Positions 1 through 8,087 are shown, counted from the stretch's first letter. The stretch: DNA of 64,000 bases from Actinosynnema sp. ALI-1.44 (GCF_001984155.1 NZ_MTQO01000045.1:62001-126000); one strand, 5' to 3'. The notes: generated from the sequence alone by a model not told the origin. Translations and numbers: made by a program.

Positions 1-269
1 GTCGCCCGCTGGCCGCCTTTCACCGCGCCCACGAGTTCCACCGGCAGGGTCGGCGAGTCCAGTTCGCTGCCGAGGGCAGCCTGGCCGGACAGCGCGTACT
101 CGCGGATCACCAGCTGCAGCCGCTGATCCTGCAACTGCCGCGCGTCCGACAGCTGGGTCCGTGCGAACTCGGTGCGGACCAGCAGGCTCAACGCCGTCGC
201 CACCAGCGCGCTGACCACGGCGATCGCCGCGCTCAGCCGCCACCGCATGGATGTCGGCAGGAGCTTCAT
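1..269 (-). CDS. Sensor histidine kinase, N-terminal part only (runs off the window)
   Basis: Membrane sensor kinase partner of the OmpR-type regulator just upstream. Only the first 89 residues are in the window. They begin MKLLPTSMRW, followed by a hydrophobic segment (about residues 12-32, AIAVVSALVATALSLLV) that should be the first membrane helix, then the start of an extracytoplasmic sensor region rich in Gln and Arg. The ATG overlaps the stop codon of the response regulator (ATGA), the usual sign of translational coupling in regulator-kinase operons. HAMP, DHp and ATPase domains lie outside the window, so the kinase call rests on the operon position and the N-terminal topology. A second in-frame ATG lies seven codons downstream. 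Confidence 0.75.
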   Translation of the reverse strand, partial: MKLLPTSMRWRLSAAIAVVSALVATALSLLVRTEFARTQLSDARQLQDQRLQLVIREYALSGQAALGSELDSPTLPVELVGAVKGGQRA

Positions 270-937
270 GGCGCGGTCTTCAGCTTGTAGCCGAAGCCCC
301 GCACCGTCTCGATCCTGTCCTGACCGACCTTGGCCCGCAGGCGCTGGACGTGTACGTCGACCACGCGCGAGTCGCCGCCCCACTGGTAGTCCCACACCTG
401 CTCGAGCAGGACGTCACGGGTCAGCACGCTGCCCGGCGAGTCCACGAAGCACAGCAGCAGCCGCAGCTCGGTCGGGGTCAGCTCGACGGGCCTGCCCGCC
501 ACGCTGACCTCGAGGCCGTCGCGTTGCACCTCCAGGTCGCCGAATCTCAGCGGCTGTTCGCCGTTGACCTCCTCGGCACGGCCAAACCGGCGCACCACCG
601 CCCTGATCCTGGCCACCAGCACGGTGCTGTCGAACGGCTTGGTCACGTAGTCGTCCGCTCCGGCCTCCAGGCCGAGCACGACGTCGATCGGGTCGGCCCG
701 CGCCGACATCATGATCACCGGGGTCGGGCTCTCCTCCCTGATCTGCCTGCACAGGCTGACGCCGTTCATCCCCGGCAGCATCAGGTCGAGCAGTGCCACG
801 TCCGGCGCCAGCGACCGGAACCTCTCCAGCCCGGTGATCCCGTCCTCGGCGACCGTGACCGTGAACCCGTCGCGCTCCAGCGCGAGCTGGGTCGCCTCCC
901 TGATCACCGCGTCGTCCTCGACCAGCAGGATGTGCAT
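266..937 (-). CDS. OmpR/PhoP-family response regulator
   Basis: Two-component DNA-binding regulator of 223 aa. The receiver domain (about 1-115) begins MHILLVEDDA, with the acidic pair at residues 8-9, phospho-acceptor D51 in LLDLMLPG and K100 in DDYVTKPF. A winged-helix DNA-binding domain follows (about 128-220), with the LTPTEL and VRGFGYKL signatures of the OmpR class. I chose the ATG at 935-937 because it starts exactly at the conserved receiver beta strand; the open frame extends much further upstream without homology. It lies 5 nt after the stop of the upstream lipoprotein gene and overlaps the following kinase by 4 nt, so lipoprotein, regulator and kinase look like one operon. Confidence 0.95.
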   Translation of the reverse strand: MHILLVEDDAVIREATQLALERDGFTVTVAEDGITGLERFRSLAPDVALLDLMLPGMNGVSLCRQIREESPTPVIMMSARADPIDVVLGLEAGADDYVTKPFDSTVLVARIRAVVRRFGRAEEVNGEQPLRFGDLEVQRDGLEVSVAGRPVELTPTELRLLLCFVDSPGSVLTRDVLLEQVWDYQWGGDSRVVDVHVQRLRAKVGQDRIETVRGFGYKLKTAP

Positions 938-942
938 CGGGT

Positions 943-1518
943 TCACCGTTTCACCAGTTCGAACGCGGTCCCTGTCCACCGGTAGAACTTCGAGACCTGC
1001 TGCGACGGCCACGTCTTGTCGCTCGCCCGGTACTCCCAGTGGATCATCTGCAGGCCGCCTTTCCTGCCCACGTCGAGCAGCATCGCGGGCTCCTCGAGGG
1101 CGAACACGTCGACCGGCGGTTTGGCCACGACGTCGTACACGTAGTTCGCGATCACGCCGTTGCCGCGCACGTAGTCCGGGTTCACCGCCGGGGTTTCCGC
1201 CGTCTTCTCGTCGCAGCTCATCACCGCGACGAGCAACTCCGGGACGCCGTCGGCGGTCACGTCCGCGTAGCGCGCGTCCACCGGGAAGCGCCCCTGGTTG
1301 CACGGCGTCAGGTAGTTCTTGATCTTGTCACTGACTTTCGGGTCGGCCCTGAGCAGGGCGACCGGGTCGAACGACGGGGTCACGCCGCTGGGCGGGGGCG
1401 GGGTGGACGGCGGCGGGGTGACCTGGCTCGCGGCGCCCTCGACCCGCACCTCTCCCGCCGTCGCGCAGCCGGACAGCACCAGGAGCAGGGCGCACAGGCC
1501 CAGTTCCAGTCGCCGCAT
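943..1518 (-). CDS. Putative lipoprotein, first gene of the two-component operon
   Basis: Predicted exported lipoprotein of 191 aa. The signal peptide runs MRRLELGLCALLLVLSGC, with lipobox LSGC, followed by a Pro-rich linker (VTPPPSTPPPPSG) and a globular domain of about 140 residues. I do not recognise a family. The text contains ADVTADGVPELLVAVMSCD, which resembles an EF-hand-like or FG-GAP-like acidic loop, but this is weak. The start is set by AAGGAGG placed 5 nt upstream of the ATG at 1516-1518; an upstream ATG at 1536 would lie before this RBS. Position at the head of the regulator-kinase operon suggests an accessory sensor or a target of the system, which is inference. Confidence 0.8.
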   Translation of the reverse strand: MRRLELGLCALLLVLSGCATAGEVRVEGAASQVTPPPSTPPPPSGVTPSFDPVALLRADPKVSDKIKNYLTPCNQGRFPVDARYADVTADGVPELLVAVMSCDEKTAETPAVNPDYVRGNGVIANYVYDVVAKPPVDVFALEEPAMLLDVGRKGGLQMIHWEYRASDKTWPSQQVSKFYRWTGTAFELVKR

Positions 1519-1569
1519 TCGGCCCTCCTTCGTCACTCCATTCTGCCGACGCGGGCGCGGCGTGCCATT

Positions 1570-1673
1570 CGGCTGTTACACAGCCGCCGGACACCTGCGT
1601 GCCGGCTGTTACACGACCGTCGGCCGACCGCCGAAAAGCGTGCATAGCTTCGAAGGAGATCACGTTTGTAACA
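1570..1673. promoter_or_regulatory. TGTTACA repeats between divergent operons, candidate response-regulator sites
   Basis: The 12-mer CGGCTGTTACAC occurs at 1570-1581 and again at 1603-1614, exactly 33 bp apart (three helical turns). A third TGTTACA lies on the opposite strand at 1667-1673. OmpR-class regulators commonly bind direct repeats with about 11 bp spacing. The site lies between the lipoprotein-regulator-kinase operon and the deacetylase-LCP operon, so it may serve both. The assignment to the neighbouring regulator is inference. Confidence 0.5.
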
Positions 1674-1693
1674 CGTCAGAGAGCCGGGTGACC

Positions 1694-2470
1694 ATGCTGG
1701 AGCGTCTCAAGCCGTTCAGGTACGTGGCACTGGCGGTGTTCGCACTGCTGGTGGCCGCGCTCTTCCTGGCCACGGAGGAGACACAGGGGCGGCCGGAACC
1801 GAAGGCCGCGCTGGAGCCGCAGCAGGCAGCGAGCCAGCCGACAACACCGCCGACAACCCCGGCGACGGGCAACTTCCGGCCGGAGCCGAAGATCGGACCG
1901 GCGCGGTTGCTCTACAAGGTCGAGACGCCCGATCCGGTGGTGTTCCTCACCATCGACGACGGCGCGCACCGCGACCCGGCGATGGCCGACATCCTCAAGC
2001 GCAACGGGATCAAGGCCACGTTCTTCCTGACCGACCGCTACACCCGCCAGGACCCGGAGTTCTTCCGCAAGCTGCGGGACGACACCGGCTCGGCGATCGA
2101 GAACCACACCGCGACGCACCCGAACCTCAAGGGCAAGTCGCTCGAGCAGCAGACCGCGGAGATCGTGCCGGTCTCGGACACCTACGAGAAGCAGTTCGGC
2201 AAGCGGCCCACATTGTTCCGCGCGCCGTACGGCAACAGTGACGACGCGACGTTGCAGGCGGCCGGTGAGGCGGGCGCCAAGTACGTCGTGAACTGGGGTT
2301 CGGAGGTGCGCGACGGGCAGATCAAGTTCAGCGGCCCGCGCGAGTTCCGGCCCGGCTCGATCGTGCTCATGCACTTCACCGCCAACTTCGAGGCCGACGT
2401 GAACGCCTTCGTCACCCAGGCCCGCGCCAACGGACTGACGCCCGCACTACTGACGGACTACTTGCGATGA
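1694..2470 (+). CDS. Membrane-anchored polysaccharide (peptidoglycan) deacetylase, NodB fold
   Basis: Carbohydrate esterase family 4-type enzyme of 258 aa that removes N-acetyl groups from cell-wall or surface polysaccharide. An N-terminal membrane helix (about 9-27) and a Pro/Gln/Thr-rich linker place the catalytic domain outside the membrane. The NodB motifs are visible: TIDDG (catalytic and metal-binding Asp), HTATH (two metal-binding His), RAPYG (active-site Arg) and a C-terminal LMHF His motif. The ATG at 1694 starts the membrane segment; an in-frame GTG two codons earlier is possible. It overlaps the LCP gene by 4 nt (ATGA) and is the first gene of a three-gene envelope operon. Confidence 0.9.
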   Translation: MLERLKPFRYVALAVFALLVAALFLATEETQGRPEPKAALEPQQAASQPTTPPTTPATGNFRPEPKIGPARLLYKVETPDPVVFLTIDDGAHRDPAMADILKRNGIKATFFLTDRYTRQDPEFFRKLRDDTGSAIENHTATHPNLKGKSLEQQTAEIVPVSDTYEKQFGKRPTLFRAPYGNSDDATLQAAGEAGAKYVVNWGSEVRDGQIKFSGPREFRPGSIVLMHFTANFEADVNAFVTQARANGLTPALLTDYLR

Positions 2471-3669
2471 GAACCATGAAGATCCTGTCGATCATCACCA
2501 AGGGACTGGTCGCCACCGTCTCGTTGGCCGTGCTCGCGGTGACCGCGGGTGGCTGGTGGACCTACCGGACCGCGACGGACAACCTGGCCACCGACGACGT
2601 GATCGTCCCGGACGCGCAACAGCCCAGCGCCAACGGTTCACCGTTGCCGTTGCGCCGTGAACCACGGGACACCACGATCCTGCTGGTCGGCCTGGACAGC
2701 CGGACGGACGACCAGGGCCGCCCGCTGCCGAAGGATCAGCTCGCCCAGCTCCAGGCGGGCAACGCCACCGGCGAGCAGAACACCGACACGATGATCGTGA
2801 TCCACGTCCCGGCGGACCCGACCAAGAAGGCGTGGGGCATGTCGCTGCCCCGCGACTCCTATGTGGACATCGCGGGCGGGTTCGGCAGGCACAAGCTGAA
2901 CTCGGCGTACGCGCGGGCGAAGGTGTCGGCCGCGAACAAGCTGCGCGGCCAGGGCAAGGACGCCGCCACGGTGAACCGCGAGGCCACCACGGAGGGCAGG
3001 CGCAACCTGATCGCCACCGTCAACAACCTGACCGGGCTGCGCGTCGACCACTACGCGGAGATCAACCTGCTCGGGTTCAGCGAGATCACCAACTCGGTCG
3101 GCGGCGTCCCGGTGTGCCTCAACGCGCCGGTGCACGACTTGTACTCAGGGGCGGACTTCCCCGCGGGCCAGCAGACTCTGCAGGGTGTCGACGCGCTGAA
3201 GTTCGTCCGCCAGCGGCACGGCCTGACCAACGGCGACCTCGACCGGGTGCGCCGCCAGCAGGCGTTCCTGGCGGGCCTGGCCAACCGGATGTTCAGCGCG
3301 GGCACGCTCACCGACCCGACCAGGATCACGGGGCTGGTCAACGCGCTGACCAAGACGGTGGTGCTGGACAAGGGCTGGGACCTGTTGTCGTTCGCGCAGC
3401 AGCTCGGTGGTCTGAGCGCGGGCAACATCCAGTTCGAGACCATCCCGACCGGCCGGATCAACCTGTCGACGCCGTCGGACGGCAGCGCGGTCGAGGTCAA
3501 CCCCGACCAGGTCCGCCAGTTCGTGCAGGGCCTGCTCGACCCGCCGGTGCCGCCCGCCCGCGGGTCGCGGGAAACCCCCAACGCCAAGAAGATCGAGACG
3601 CAGGAGAAGGTGCAGAAGATTGCCAGTGTCGAGCCCATCAACGCCGGAGCGATCCCCTGTGTTGACTAG
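2467..3669 (+). CDS. LytR-CpsA-Psr (LCP) family glycopolymer ligase
   Basis: LCP proteins transfer polyprenyl-phosphate-linked glycopolymers (arabinogalactan or teichoic-like) onto peptidoglycan. The 400 aa protein has an N-terminal membrane helix (about 10-32), then an extracytoplasmic LCP domain (about 68-270) with TTILLVGLDSR, NTDTMIVIHV, the MSLPRDSYVDI segment carrying a conserved Arg-Asp, HKLNSAYA and FVRQRHGLTNGDLDRVRRQQ, all family hallmarks for the pyrophosphate- and lipid-binding site. The C-terminal 100 residues are less conserved and end with a single CVD. The start ATG overlaps the deacetylase stop, and the 3' end overlaps the next membrane protein gene. Confidence 0.95.
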   Translation: MRTMKILSIITKGLVATVSLAVLAVTAGGWWTYRTATDNLATDDVIVPDAQQPSANGSPLPLRREPRDTTILLVGLDSRTDDQGRPLPKDQLAQLQAGNATGEQNTDTMIVIHVPADPTKKAWGMSLPRDSYVDIAGGFGRHKLNSAYARAKVSAANKLRGQGKDAATVNREATTEGRRNLIATVNNLTGLRVDHYAEINLLGFSEITNSVGGVPVCLNAPVHDLYSGADFPAGQQTLQGVDALKFVRQRHGLTNGDLDRVRRQQAFLAGLANRMFSAGTLTDPTRITGLVNALTKTVVLDKGWDLLSFAQQLGGLSAGNIQFETIPTGRINLSTPSDGSAVEVNPDQVRQFVQGLLDPPVPPARGSRETPNAKKIETQEKVQKIASVEPINAGAIPCVD

Positions 3670-4090
3670 CCGTCGAGACGGGGACTCCGGCACAGGCACC
3701 GTCGACCAGCGATCGGCCCCGGTCGCGACCACCAGGCTCCCCCTCATCCCCGGGTGGCTGGCTGTGCTCGGGCCGGGCGCCGTCGCCATCGGCGGCCTGA
3801 TGGCCGGGGGCCTGTTCTTCCCGTGGTCCATTGTGGTCGGCTGTGTGCTCGCCGCGGTGTTCGCCGAGCGGGCCGCGTTCTTCGCGGTGGCCGTGCAGCC
3901 GCCGCTGATCACCGCCATCGCGGTGGCGGGCGGGGTGTTCGTCGGCGGGCAGCCGCTGTTGTCCGGCGCCGCCCAGTTGGCCGAGACGTTCCCGTACCTG
4001 GGCGTGACCATCGTCGCCGTCCTCGTGGTCCTCGGCGTGCGCTGGTTCGCCACTGCCCGCCTGGAGAAACGCGCGCTGAGCGCCGTCTGA
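3659..4090 (+). CDS. DUF6542-type small membrane protein
   Basis: Protein of 143 aa with a polar N-terminus of about 35 residues and then four hydrophobic stretches starting at PLIPGWLAVLG, the typical opening of the actinobacterial DUF6542 domain. It has no known biochemical function. The start is taken as GTG at 3659-3661, because GGAG lies about 8 nt upstream and the start then overlaps the LCP gene by 11 nt; an upstream in-frame ATG at 3620 would sit deep inside the LCP gene. As last gene of the deacetylase-LCP operon it is probably an envelope protein. Confidence 0.8.
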   Translation: MLTSRRDGDSGTGTVDQRSAPVATTRLPLIPGWLAVLGPGAVAIGGLMAGGLFFPWSIVVGCVLAAVFAERAAFFAVAVQPPLITAIAVAGGVFVGGQPLLSGAAQLAETFPYLGVTIVAVLVVLGVRWFATARLEKRALSAV

Positions 4091-4189
4091 CGGTCCACCC
4101 CGTTCCCCCAGAGCCAAGCCCGTCGCGTTCCAGCCGCGGCGGGCCTTCCTCATTCACGGGCAGTGATCGAGAGCACCTTGCTGACCCCG

Positions 4190-4209
4190 TACCCCCAAGG
4201 GGTATAAAT
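4190..4209 (+). promoter_or_regulatory. CsoR-like operator over a -10 box upstream of the copper chaperone
   Basis: TACCCC-caa-GGGGTA (4190-4204) is a perfect inverted repeat of the kind bound by Cu(I) repressors of the CsoR family. It runs directly into TATAAAT (4203-4209), a good -10 element, so a bound repressor would block the promoter. The chaperone ATG is 34 nt downstream. No csoR or copA gene is visible in the window. Confidence 0.65.
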
Positions 4210-4243
4210 CAGGGGAACACCCGACGACGGAGGGATCCCGGAC

Positions 4244-4447
4244 ATGTCTCAGTCGACCTACACCGTGCAGGGCATGACCTGCGGCCACTGCGTCAGCTCG
4301 GTCACCGAGGAGGTCGGCCAGATCGCGGGCGTCAGCAGCGTCGAGGTGGACCTGCCCACCGGCAAGGTTACCGTGACCAGCGAGAAGGACCTGGACGTCG
4401 ACGACGTCCGCGCCGCCGTGACCGAGGCGGGTTACCAGCTGGTCTAG
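4244..4447 (+). CDS. copZ: Copper chaperone, heavy-metal-associated (HMA) domain
   Basis: Single HMA domain of 67 aa, full length for CopZ. The metal-binding loop GMTCGHC (residues 10-16) carries the two Cys ligands for Cu(I). The rest follows the ferredoxin-like pattern (VSSVEVDLPTGKVTVTSEKD, then a C-terminal helix and strand). CopZ proteins hand Cu(I) to a CopA ATPase and to the CsoR repressor. A CsoR-type palindrome sits just upstream, but no ATPase is adjacent, so the partner must be encoded elsewhere. The gene converges on and overlaps the MarR gene by 4 nt. Confidence 0.93.
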   Translation: MSQSTYTVQGMTCGHCVSSVTEEVGQIAGVSSVEVDLPTGKVTVTSEKDLDVDDVRAAVTEAGYQLV

Positions 4448-4938
4448 TCAGCCGTTTCGAGGGCCAGCAGCACGTCGCGCAACGCGTCGGCCGCGGCCCT
4501 CGCGGCGTCTTCGGGCACCTTGCCGAGCAACTGCCGTTGCGCCTCCGAGGTGGCCCGGACGGTCTCCTCCGCCATCTCGACGCCTTGGGGCGTCAGGTGA
4601 ACCCACGAACTGCGCGCGTCCCCGTCGTCCGCCGCGCGGGAAATCAGCCCGGCCTCGGTCAGCCTGCGCAGCACGTTGCTCGTCCCGCCGGACGAAAGCC
4701 ACAGCCTGGCCGCGAGTTCCGTCGGCTTGAGCCGGTACGGCTCGCCGCCCGCACGTAGCACCGCGAGCACGTCGAACTCCGCCTTGGTGAGCCTGAACCT
4801 GGTCAGCACGCGGCTCGCGGCCTCGTTGAGCCGCGCGTACAGGATTCCAGCCCGTTTGCCGAGCTCCACCTCGATCCCGACGACGCCGGGCAGTTGCCCC
4901 TGCCATGCCGCGAGCACGTCGTCGACCAGGTCACCCAT
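4444..4938 (-). CDS. MarR-family transcriptional regulator
   Basis: Winged-helix regulator of 164 aa. The HTH is at about 60-110 (LTKAEFDVLAVLRAGG, LKPTELAARLWLSSGGTSNVLRRLTEAGLI), followed by the wing (RAADDGDARSSWVHLTPQG), as in MarR proteins, with dimerisation helices at both ends. It is divergent from the amidohydrolase gene. The 70 bp between them holds two copies of AAAGCTTT, the likely operator, so it probably represses the amidohydrolase and itself until a small ligand binds. The ligand is unknown. Confidence 0.92.
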   Translation of the reverse strand: MGDLVDDVLAAWQGQLPGVVGIEVELGKRAGILYARLNEAASRVLTRFRLTKAEFDVLAVLRAGGEPYRLKPTELAARLWLSSGGTSNVLRRLTEAGLISRAADDGDARSSWVHLTPQGVEMAEETVRATSEAQRQLLGKVPEDAARAAADALRDVLLALETAD

Positions 4939-4961
4939 GACCGAAGATTACCTTGCGCCCA

Positions 4962-4995
4962 GAAAGCTTTCCGGATAGCTTTTAGAAAAGCTTTC
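4962..4995. promoter_or_regulatory. Putative MarR operator, paired AAAGCTTT palindromes
   Basis: GAAAGCTTTC at 4962-4971 is a perfect 10-bp palindrome. A second AAAGCTTT core lies at 4987-4994, with AGCTTTTAG in between. The two cores are 24 bp apart. They occupy the short divergent promoter region between the MarR gene (start 4938) and the amidohydrolase (start 5009). A GGAGG RBS for the amidohydrolase follows at 4999-5003. Confidence 0.6.
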
Positions 4996-5008
4996 TACGG
5001 AGGTAGTT

Positions 5009-6181
5009 GTGAGCGTGGTGTTTAAACGCGGGTACGTCCTCGGGACCGGCATCGCCGACCTGGTCATCGAGAACGGCATCATCGCGGCGATCGGACGCGA
5101 CCTGACCAGCAAACGCGCGATCAACGCGGCGGGCAAGCTGATCGCACCGGGATTCGTCGACACCCACCAGCACATGACACAGGCGCCCCTGCGCGGGTTC
5201 GGCGCCGACATGACCCTCGGCCACTACCTGACCGAGGTCGTGCACCACATCGGCGCGAGCCTGTCCACAGAGGACGTCCGAACCAGCGTGCGCCTGGCCG
5301 CGGCGGAAGCGATGAACGCCGGTGTGACCACGGTGCTGGACTGGAGCGGCGTGTCGGACCAGAAGCAGTCCGAGGTGGCCTTCGAGGCGCTGAACGAAAC
5401 AGGCCTGCGCGTCGTGTTCGGCCACAGCAATCCCGACGCGATGCACCCGCAAGCCGGAGCGGTGGCGTCACTCGGACCGGACTACCTCTCGATCGACGAC
5501 ACCGCACGGCACATCGCAACAGCCCGAAACCTGGGCCTGATCACCTCGATGCACGTCGGAGGCCAGAAAGGCGGCGGGGTGAGACTGCTGCACGAAGCCG
5601 GACTGCTCGGCCCGGACCTGCACTTCGTGCACGGCAACCGCCTGGAGGACGACGAGTTCACAATGCTCGTCGACGCGGGCTCGACGCTGACGGTGACCCC
5701 GGTGACCGAACTGATGATGGGCCACGGCGCACTGGCCTACCGCCGCTTCGCCGAGGCGGGCGGAGAACCGGCGCTCGGCGTGGACGTCCAGATCAACAAC
5801 GGCCCGGACATGTTCAGCGAAATGCTCAACTGCCTGACGCACGAACGCATCCACGGCGAACTCCCAGCACGGGACATGCTGCGGGCGGCGACCGTCAACG
5901 GCGCGAAGGCGATCGGCCTCGGCGACACCATCGGCTCACTGGAGGTCGGCAAGCGCGCCGACATCATCATGCTGACCGGCCTCGAGCACCTGTTCGACGA
6001 AGACCCGGCGGTACTGGAAGGTGCGGTGGCCACCAGCGTTGGTGTGCAGGACGTGCACACCGTGCTCATCGACGGCGTCCTGGTCAAGCACGAAGGCCAC
6101 CTCGTCGACCACGATCTACGCGAACTGCGCGAACTCGTCGTGGAGATCGCCCACCGGACACTCGCTGCCGCCTCCCGCTGA
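5009..6181 (+). CDS. Amidohydrolase-superfamily deaminase/hydrolase (cytosine deaminase-like)
   Basis: TIM-barrel metal hydrolase of 390 aa, in the subgroup of cytosine/guanine deaminases and triazine hydrolases. Metal ligands are visible: HQH in GFVDTHQHMT (about residues 51-54), His in SMHVGG, His in FVHGNRL and Asp in GVDVQINNGPD. The C-terminal KAIGLGDTIGSLEVGKRADIIML is the conserved composite beta-sandwich segment. GTG at 5009 has GGAGG 5 nt upstream. The substrate cannot be told from sequence. Divergent MarR regulation suggests a catabolic or detoxification role induced by its substrate. Confidence 0.88.
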   Translation: MSVVFKRGYVLGTGIADLVIENGIIAAIGRDLTSKRAINAAGKLIAPGFVDTHQHMTQAPLRGFGADMTLGHYLTEVVHHIGASLSTEDVRTSVRLAAAEAMNAGVTTVLDWSGVSDQKQSEVAFEALNETGLRVVFGHSNPDAMHPQAGAVASLGPDYLSIDDTARHIATARNLGLITSMHVGGQKGGGVRLLHEAGLLGPDLHFVHGNRLEDDEFTMLVDAGSTLTVTPVTELMMGHGALAYRRFAEAGGEPALGVDVQINNGPDMFSEMLNCLTHERIHGELPARDMLRAATVNGAKAIGLGDTIGSLEVGKRADIIMLTGLEHLFDEDPAVLEGAVATSVGVQDVHTVLIDGVLVKHEGHLVDHDLRELRELVVEIAHRTLAAASR

Positions 6182-6553
6182 CCAGAACGGCAGCGCGACG
6201 TTCACCGGGTCTCTACGCCCACGCATCAAATCTCCGCGCCCCTGCACTTTCCCGGCGTCTTCCGGAGCACGAATTCGACACCAGGGTGTCGACCGCTGCC
6301 GCCATTGGAGTGAAGTTGTTGGCAAGTAGATGAGAGAACGACGAGGCCACAGCGGTCACCAATGACTGCAGAACCCGTCGGTGACCTGGGCTTATACCGA
6401 CCCATGAAAATTTCGATCATTCGCATAGGCCGACAAACAGAGGCGCCGTCCCACCCGATCCGACCATTGCTTCATTCCGGAGTGTAGGTTTTGGGCTGGG
6501 GACGTGATAATCTGCGAATCCATCATGGGTTCAGTGGGCCTACAGTGTCTACC
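6182..6553. other. Intergenic stretch, no gene seen
   Basis: About 370 bp of lower GC than the surroundings. Short open frames in it have no start-RBS context or recognisable protein. GATAATCT near 6506-6513 could be a -10 element for the small membrane protein at 6554, but no convincing -35 is present. I see nothing else. Confidence 0.4.
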
Positions 6554-6793
6554 ATGGTGCTCGACGTTCCCACTTCACTTGCCGCTCTCTTCGGTGGGTT
6601 GGCGCTGATCTTGATCATCACACTGTGGCGTGCACAGCCAACGGAACGCGCCGAGATCATCCGAGCCTTGGCTGAACTCCTGCGAGGAATCCGCCCTGGA
6701 ACGGGGCAACCGCAGCCGAAGGAGACACAGAACCAAGATCCTCCAGCGCTTGATTCCAAAAGGAACAAGCGCGACTCACCGAAGGGAGGCTGA
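6554..6793 (+). CDS. Small single-pass membrane protein, hypothetical
   Basis: A 79 aa protein, MVLDVPTSLAALFGGLALIL followed by ITLWRAQPTERAEIIRALAELLRG and a polar Gln/Pro/Lys-rich tail. One membrane helix (about 8-28) is followed by an amphipathic helix carrying RAEIIRALAELLR, which could lie on the membrane or mediate partner binding. Similar short proteins occur in actinomycetes, but I cannot name a family. It stands alone. A weak GATAAT-like element is 40 nt upstream, with no good RBS before the ATG. Confidence 0.5.
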   Translation: MVLDVPTSLAALFGGLALILIITLWRAQPTERAEIIRALAELLRGIRPGTGQPQPKETQNQDPPALDSKRNKRDSPKGG

Positions 6794-6929
6794 CGGGTTC
6801 GGTCTCCACAGATCGAGGGCCTTGTCGGACCATATGCCGCGGGCGGGGCCGACCGTCGTTCGCTGTCACGCGATCCAAAAAGGACAGACAGGCGCGACCC
6901 ACGCGGCATATCCATCGGCGCACCTGCGT

Positions 6930-8078
6930 TCAGCGGCCACCTGTGACAGTCAGCAGCGGGATCAGCTGGTCGGCGGGCGTGAGCGACCCGTGCTGGCCGG
7001 TCAACCCGGCCATCTTGGGTTCCGCTTTGGACCGGACGACCGCCGACTCGCCGCGTGCCGCCACCACGAGGTCCCCGATCCGGTGGCGCGCGTGGTCGGC
7101 CACCACGGGCCCGAACCACCCGGCCGCGATCGCCTCGTCCCTGGTCACCAGCCATGCCCGGTCACCGAGCAACTCGGCCCACGCGGCCCGCACATCCGCC
7201 AGCGCACCGGCCTCGGTGTACACGTGCCGGACCCGGGGCTCGCCGCCGAGCATTCGGACACCCGAGCGCAGCCGGGGCTCATCGTCGAAGTCCACCCGGT
7301 CGTCGACGGCCACCATGCCGTGGTCCGCCGTGACGACCAGCAGCCCGTCCGGCGGCAACTCCTCGGCGATCGTCGCGGCCAGTTGGTCGACCTGGCGCAA
7401 CTGGAACCGCCACGCCGTGCTGCCCGGCCCGAACACGTGCCCGAGCAGGTCCAGTTCCGAGTGGTAGGCGTAGCAGAACACGCGGCCGGTGGCGTGCAAC
7501 GCGTCCACGGCCCGCATCGCGAGATCACCGAGGCCGAAGACGCCGGCGAACTCGCCACCGCGGAAGGCCGCCCTGGTCAGGCCGGTTCCGTCGAATCCGC
7601 GTTGCGTCGCCACACGGACCAGCACACCGGCGTCGGTGGCGCGCTGGAACGCCGTGGTCACCGGCTGGAACTCCTCGGGCACGTACTTGTCCCGGAAGTC
7701 GACGCTCTTGCCGCCCGCGTGCAGACCCCAGCTCAACGCGTTGATCAGTTCGTCGTCCGACGCCGCGAACGAGTACCCGACGATGCCGTGCGCGCCCGCG
7801 GGCACGCCCGTGCCGATCGTGGTCAGGCTGGTCGCGGTCGTCGCCGGGAACCCCGCGGTGATCTCGTCGCCCGCCAGGCTGTTGAGGAACGGCGCGTCCT
7901 TCGGGTGCGCCCGCAGCTGTTCCCAGCCGAGGCCGTCGACCAGCAGCAGGCAGACCTTGCGCGCCTCGGGCAACGACAGGGTCGCGGTCATCCCCGGCAC
8001 GCCGAGCCCCGCCATGATCGACGGAACGACGTCGGCCAGCGAGCCTGAACCGTACTTCGGCACCACGGGAGTCCCCAT
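6930..8078 (-). CDS. Alkaline phosphatase superfamily / nucleotide pyrophosphatase-phosphodiesterase
   Basis: Protein of 382 aa with the type I phosphodiesterase/nucleotide pyrophosphatase fold. The N-terminal metal site is VCLLLVDGLGWEQL (Asp), the nucleophile Thr lies in ITAGFPATTATSLTTIGTG, and the second metal cluster is LVVTADHGMVAVDD (Asp-His) followed by a C-terminal His. There is no signal peptide, so the enzyme is predicted cytosolic. The natural substrate (nucleotide sugar, dinucleotide or phospholipid headgroup) cannot be told. It follows the DNA ligase gene by 10 nt on the same strand and is probably co-transcribed with it. Confidence 0.88.
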   Translation of the reverse strand: MGTPVVPKYGSGSLADVVPSIMAGLGVPGMTATLSLPEARKVCLLLVDGLGWEQLRAHPKDAPFLNSLAGDEITAGFPATTATSLTTIGTGVPAGAHGIVGYSFAASDDELINALSWGLHAGGKSVDFRDKYVPEEFQPVTTAFQRATDAGVLVRVATQRGFDGTGLTRAAFRGGEFAGVFGLGDLAMRAVDALHATGRVFCYAYHSELDLLGHVFGPGSTAWRFQLRQVDQLAATIAEELPPDGLLVVTADHGMVAVDDRVDFDDEPRLRSGVRMLGGEPRVRHVYTEAGALADVRAAWAELLGDRAWLVTRDEAIAAGWFGPVVADHARHRIGDLVVAARGESAVVRSKAEPKMAGLTGQHGSLTPADQLIPLLTVTGGR

Positions 8079-8087
8079 GATCCCAAC

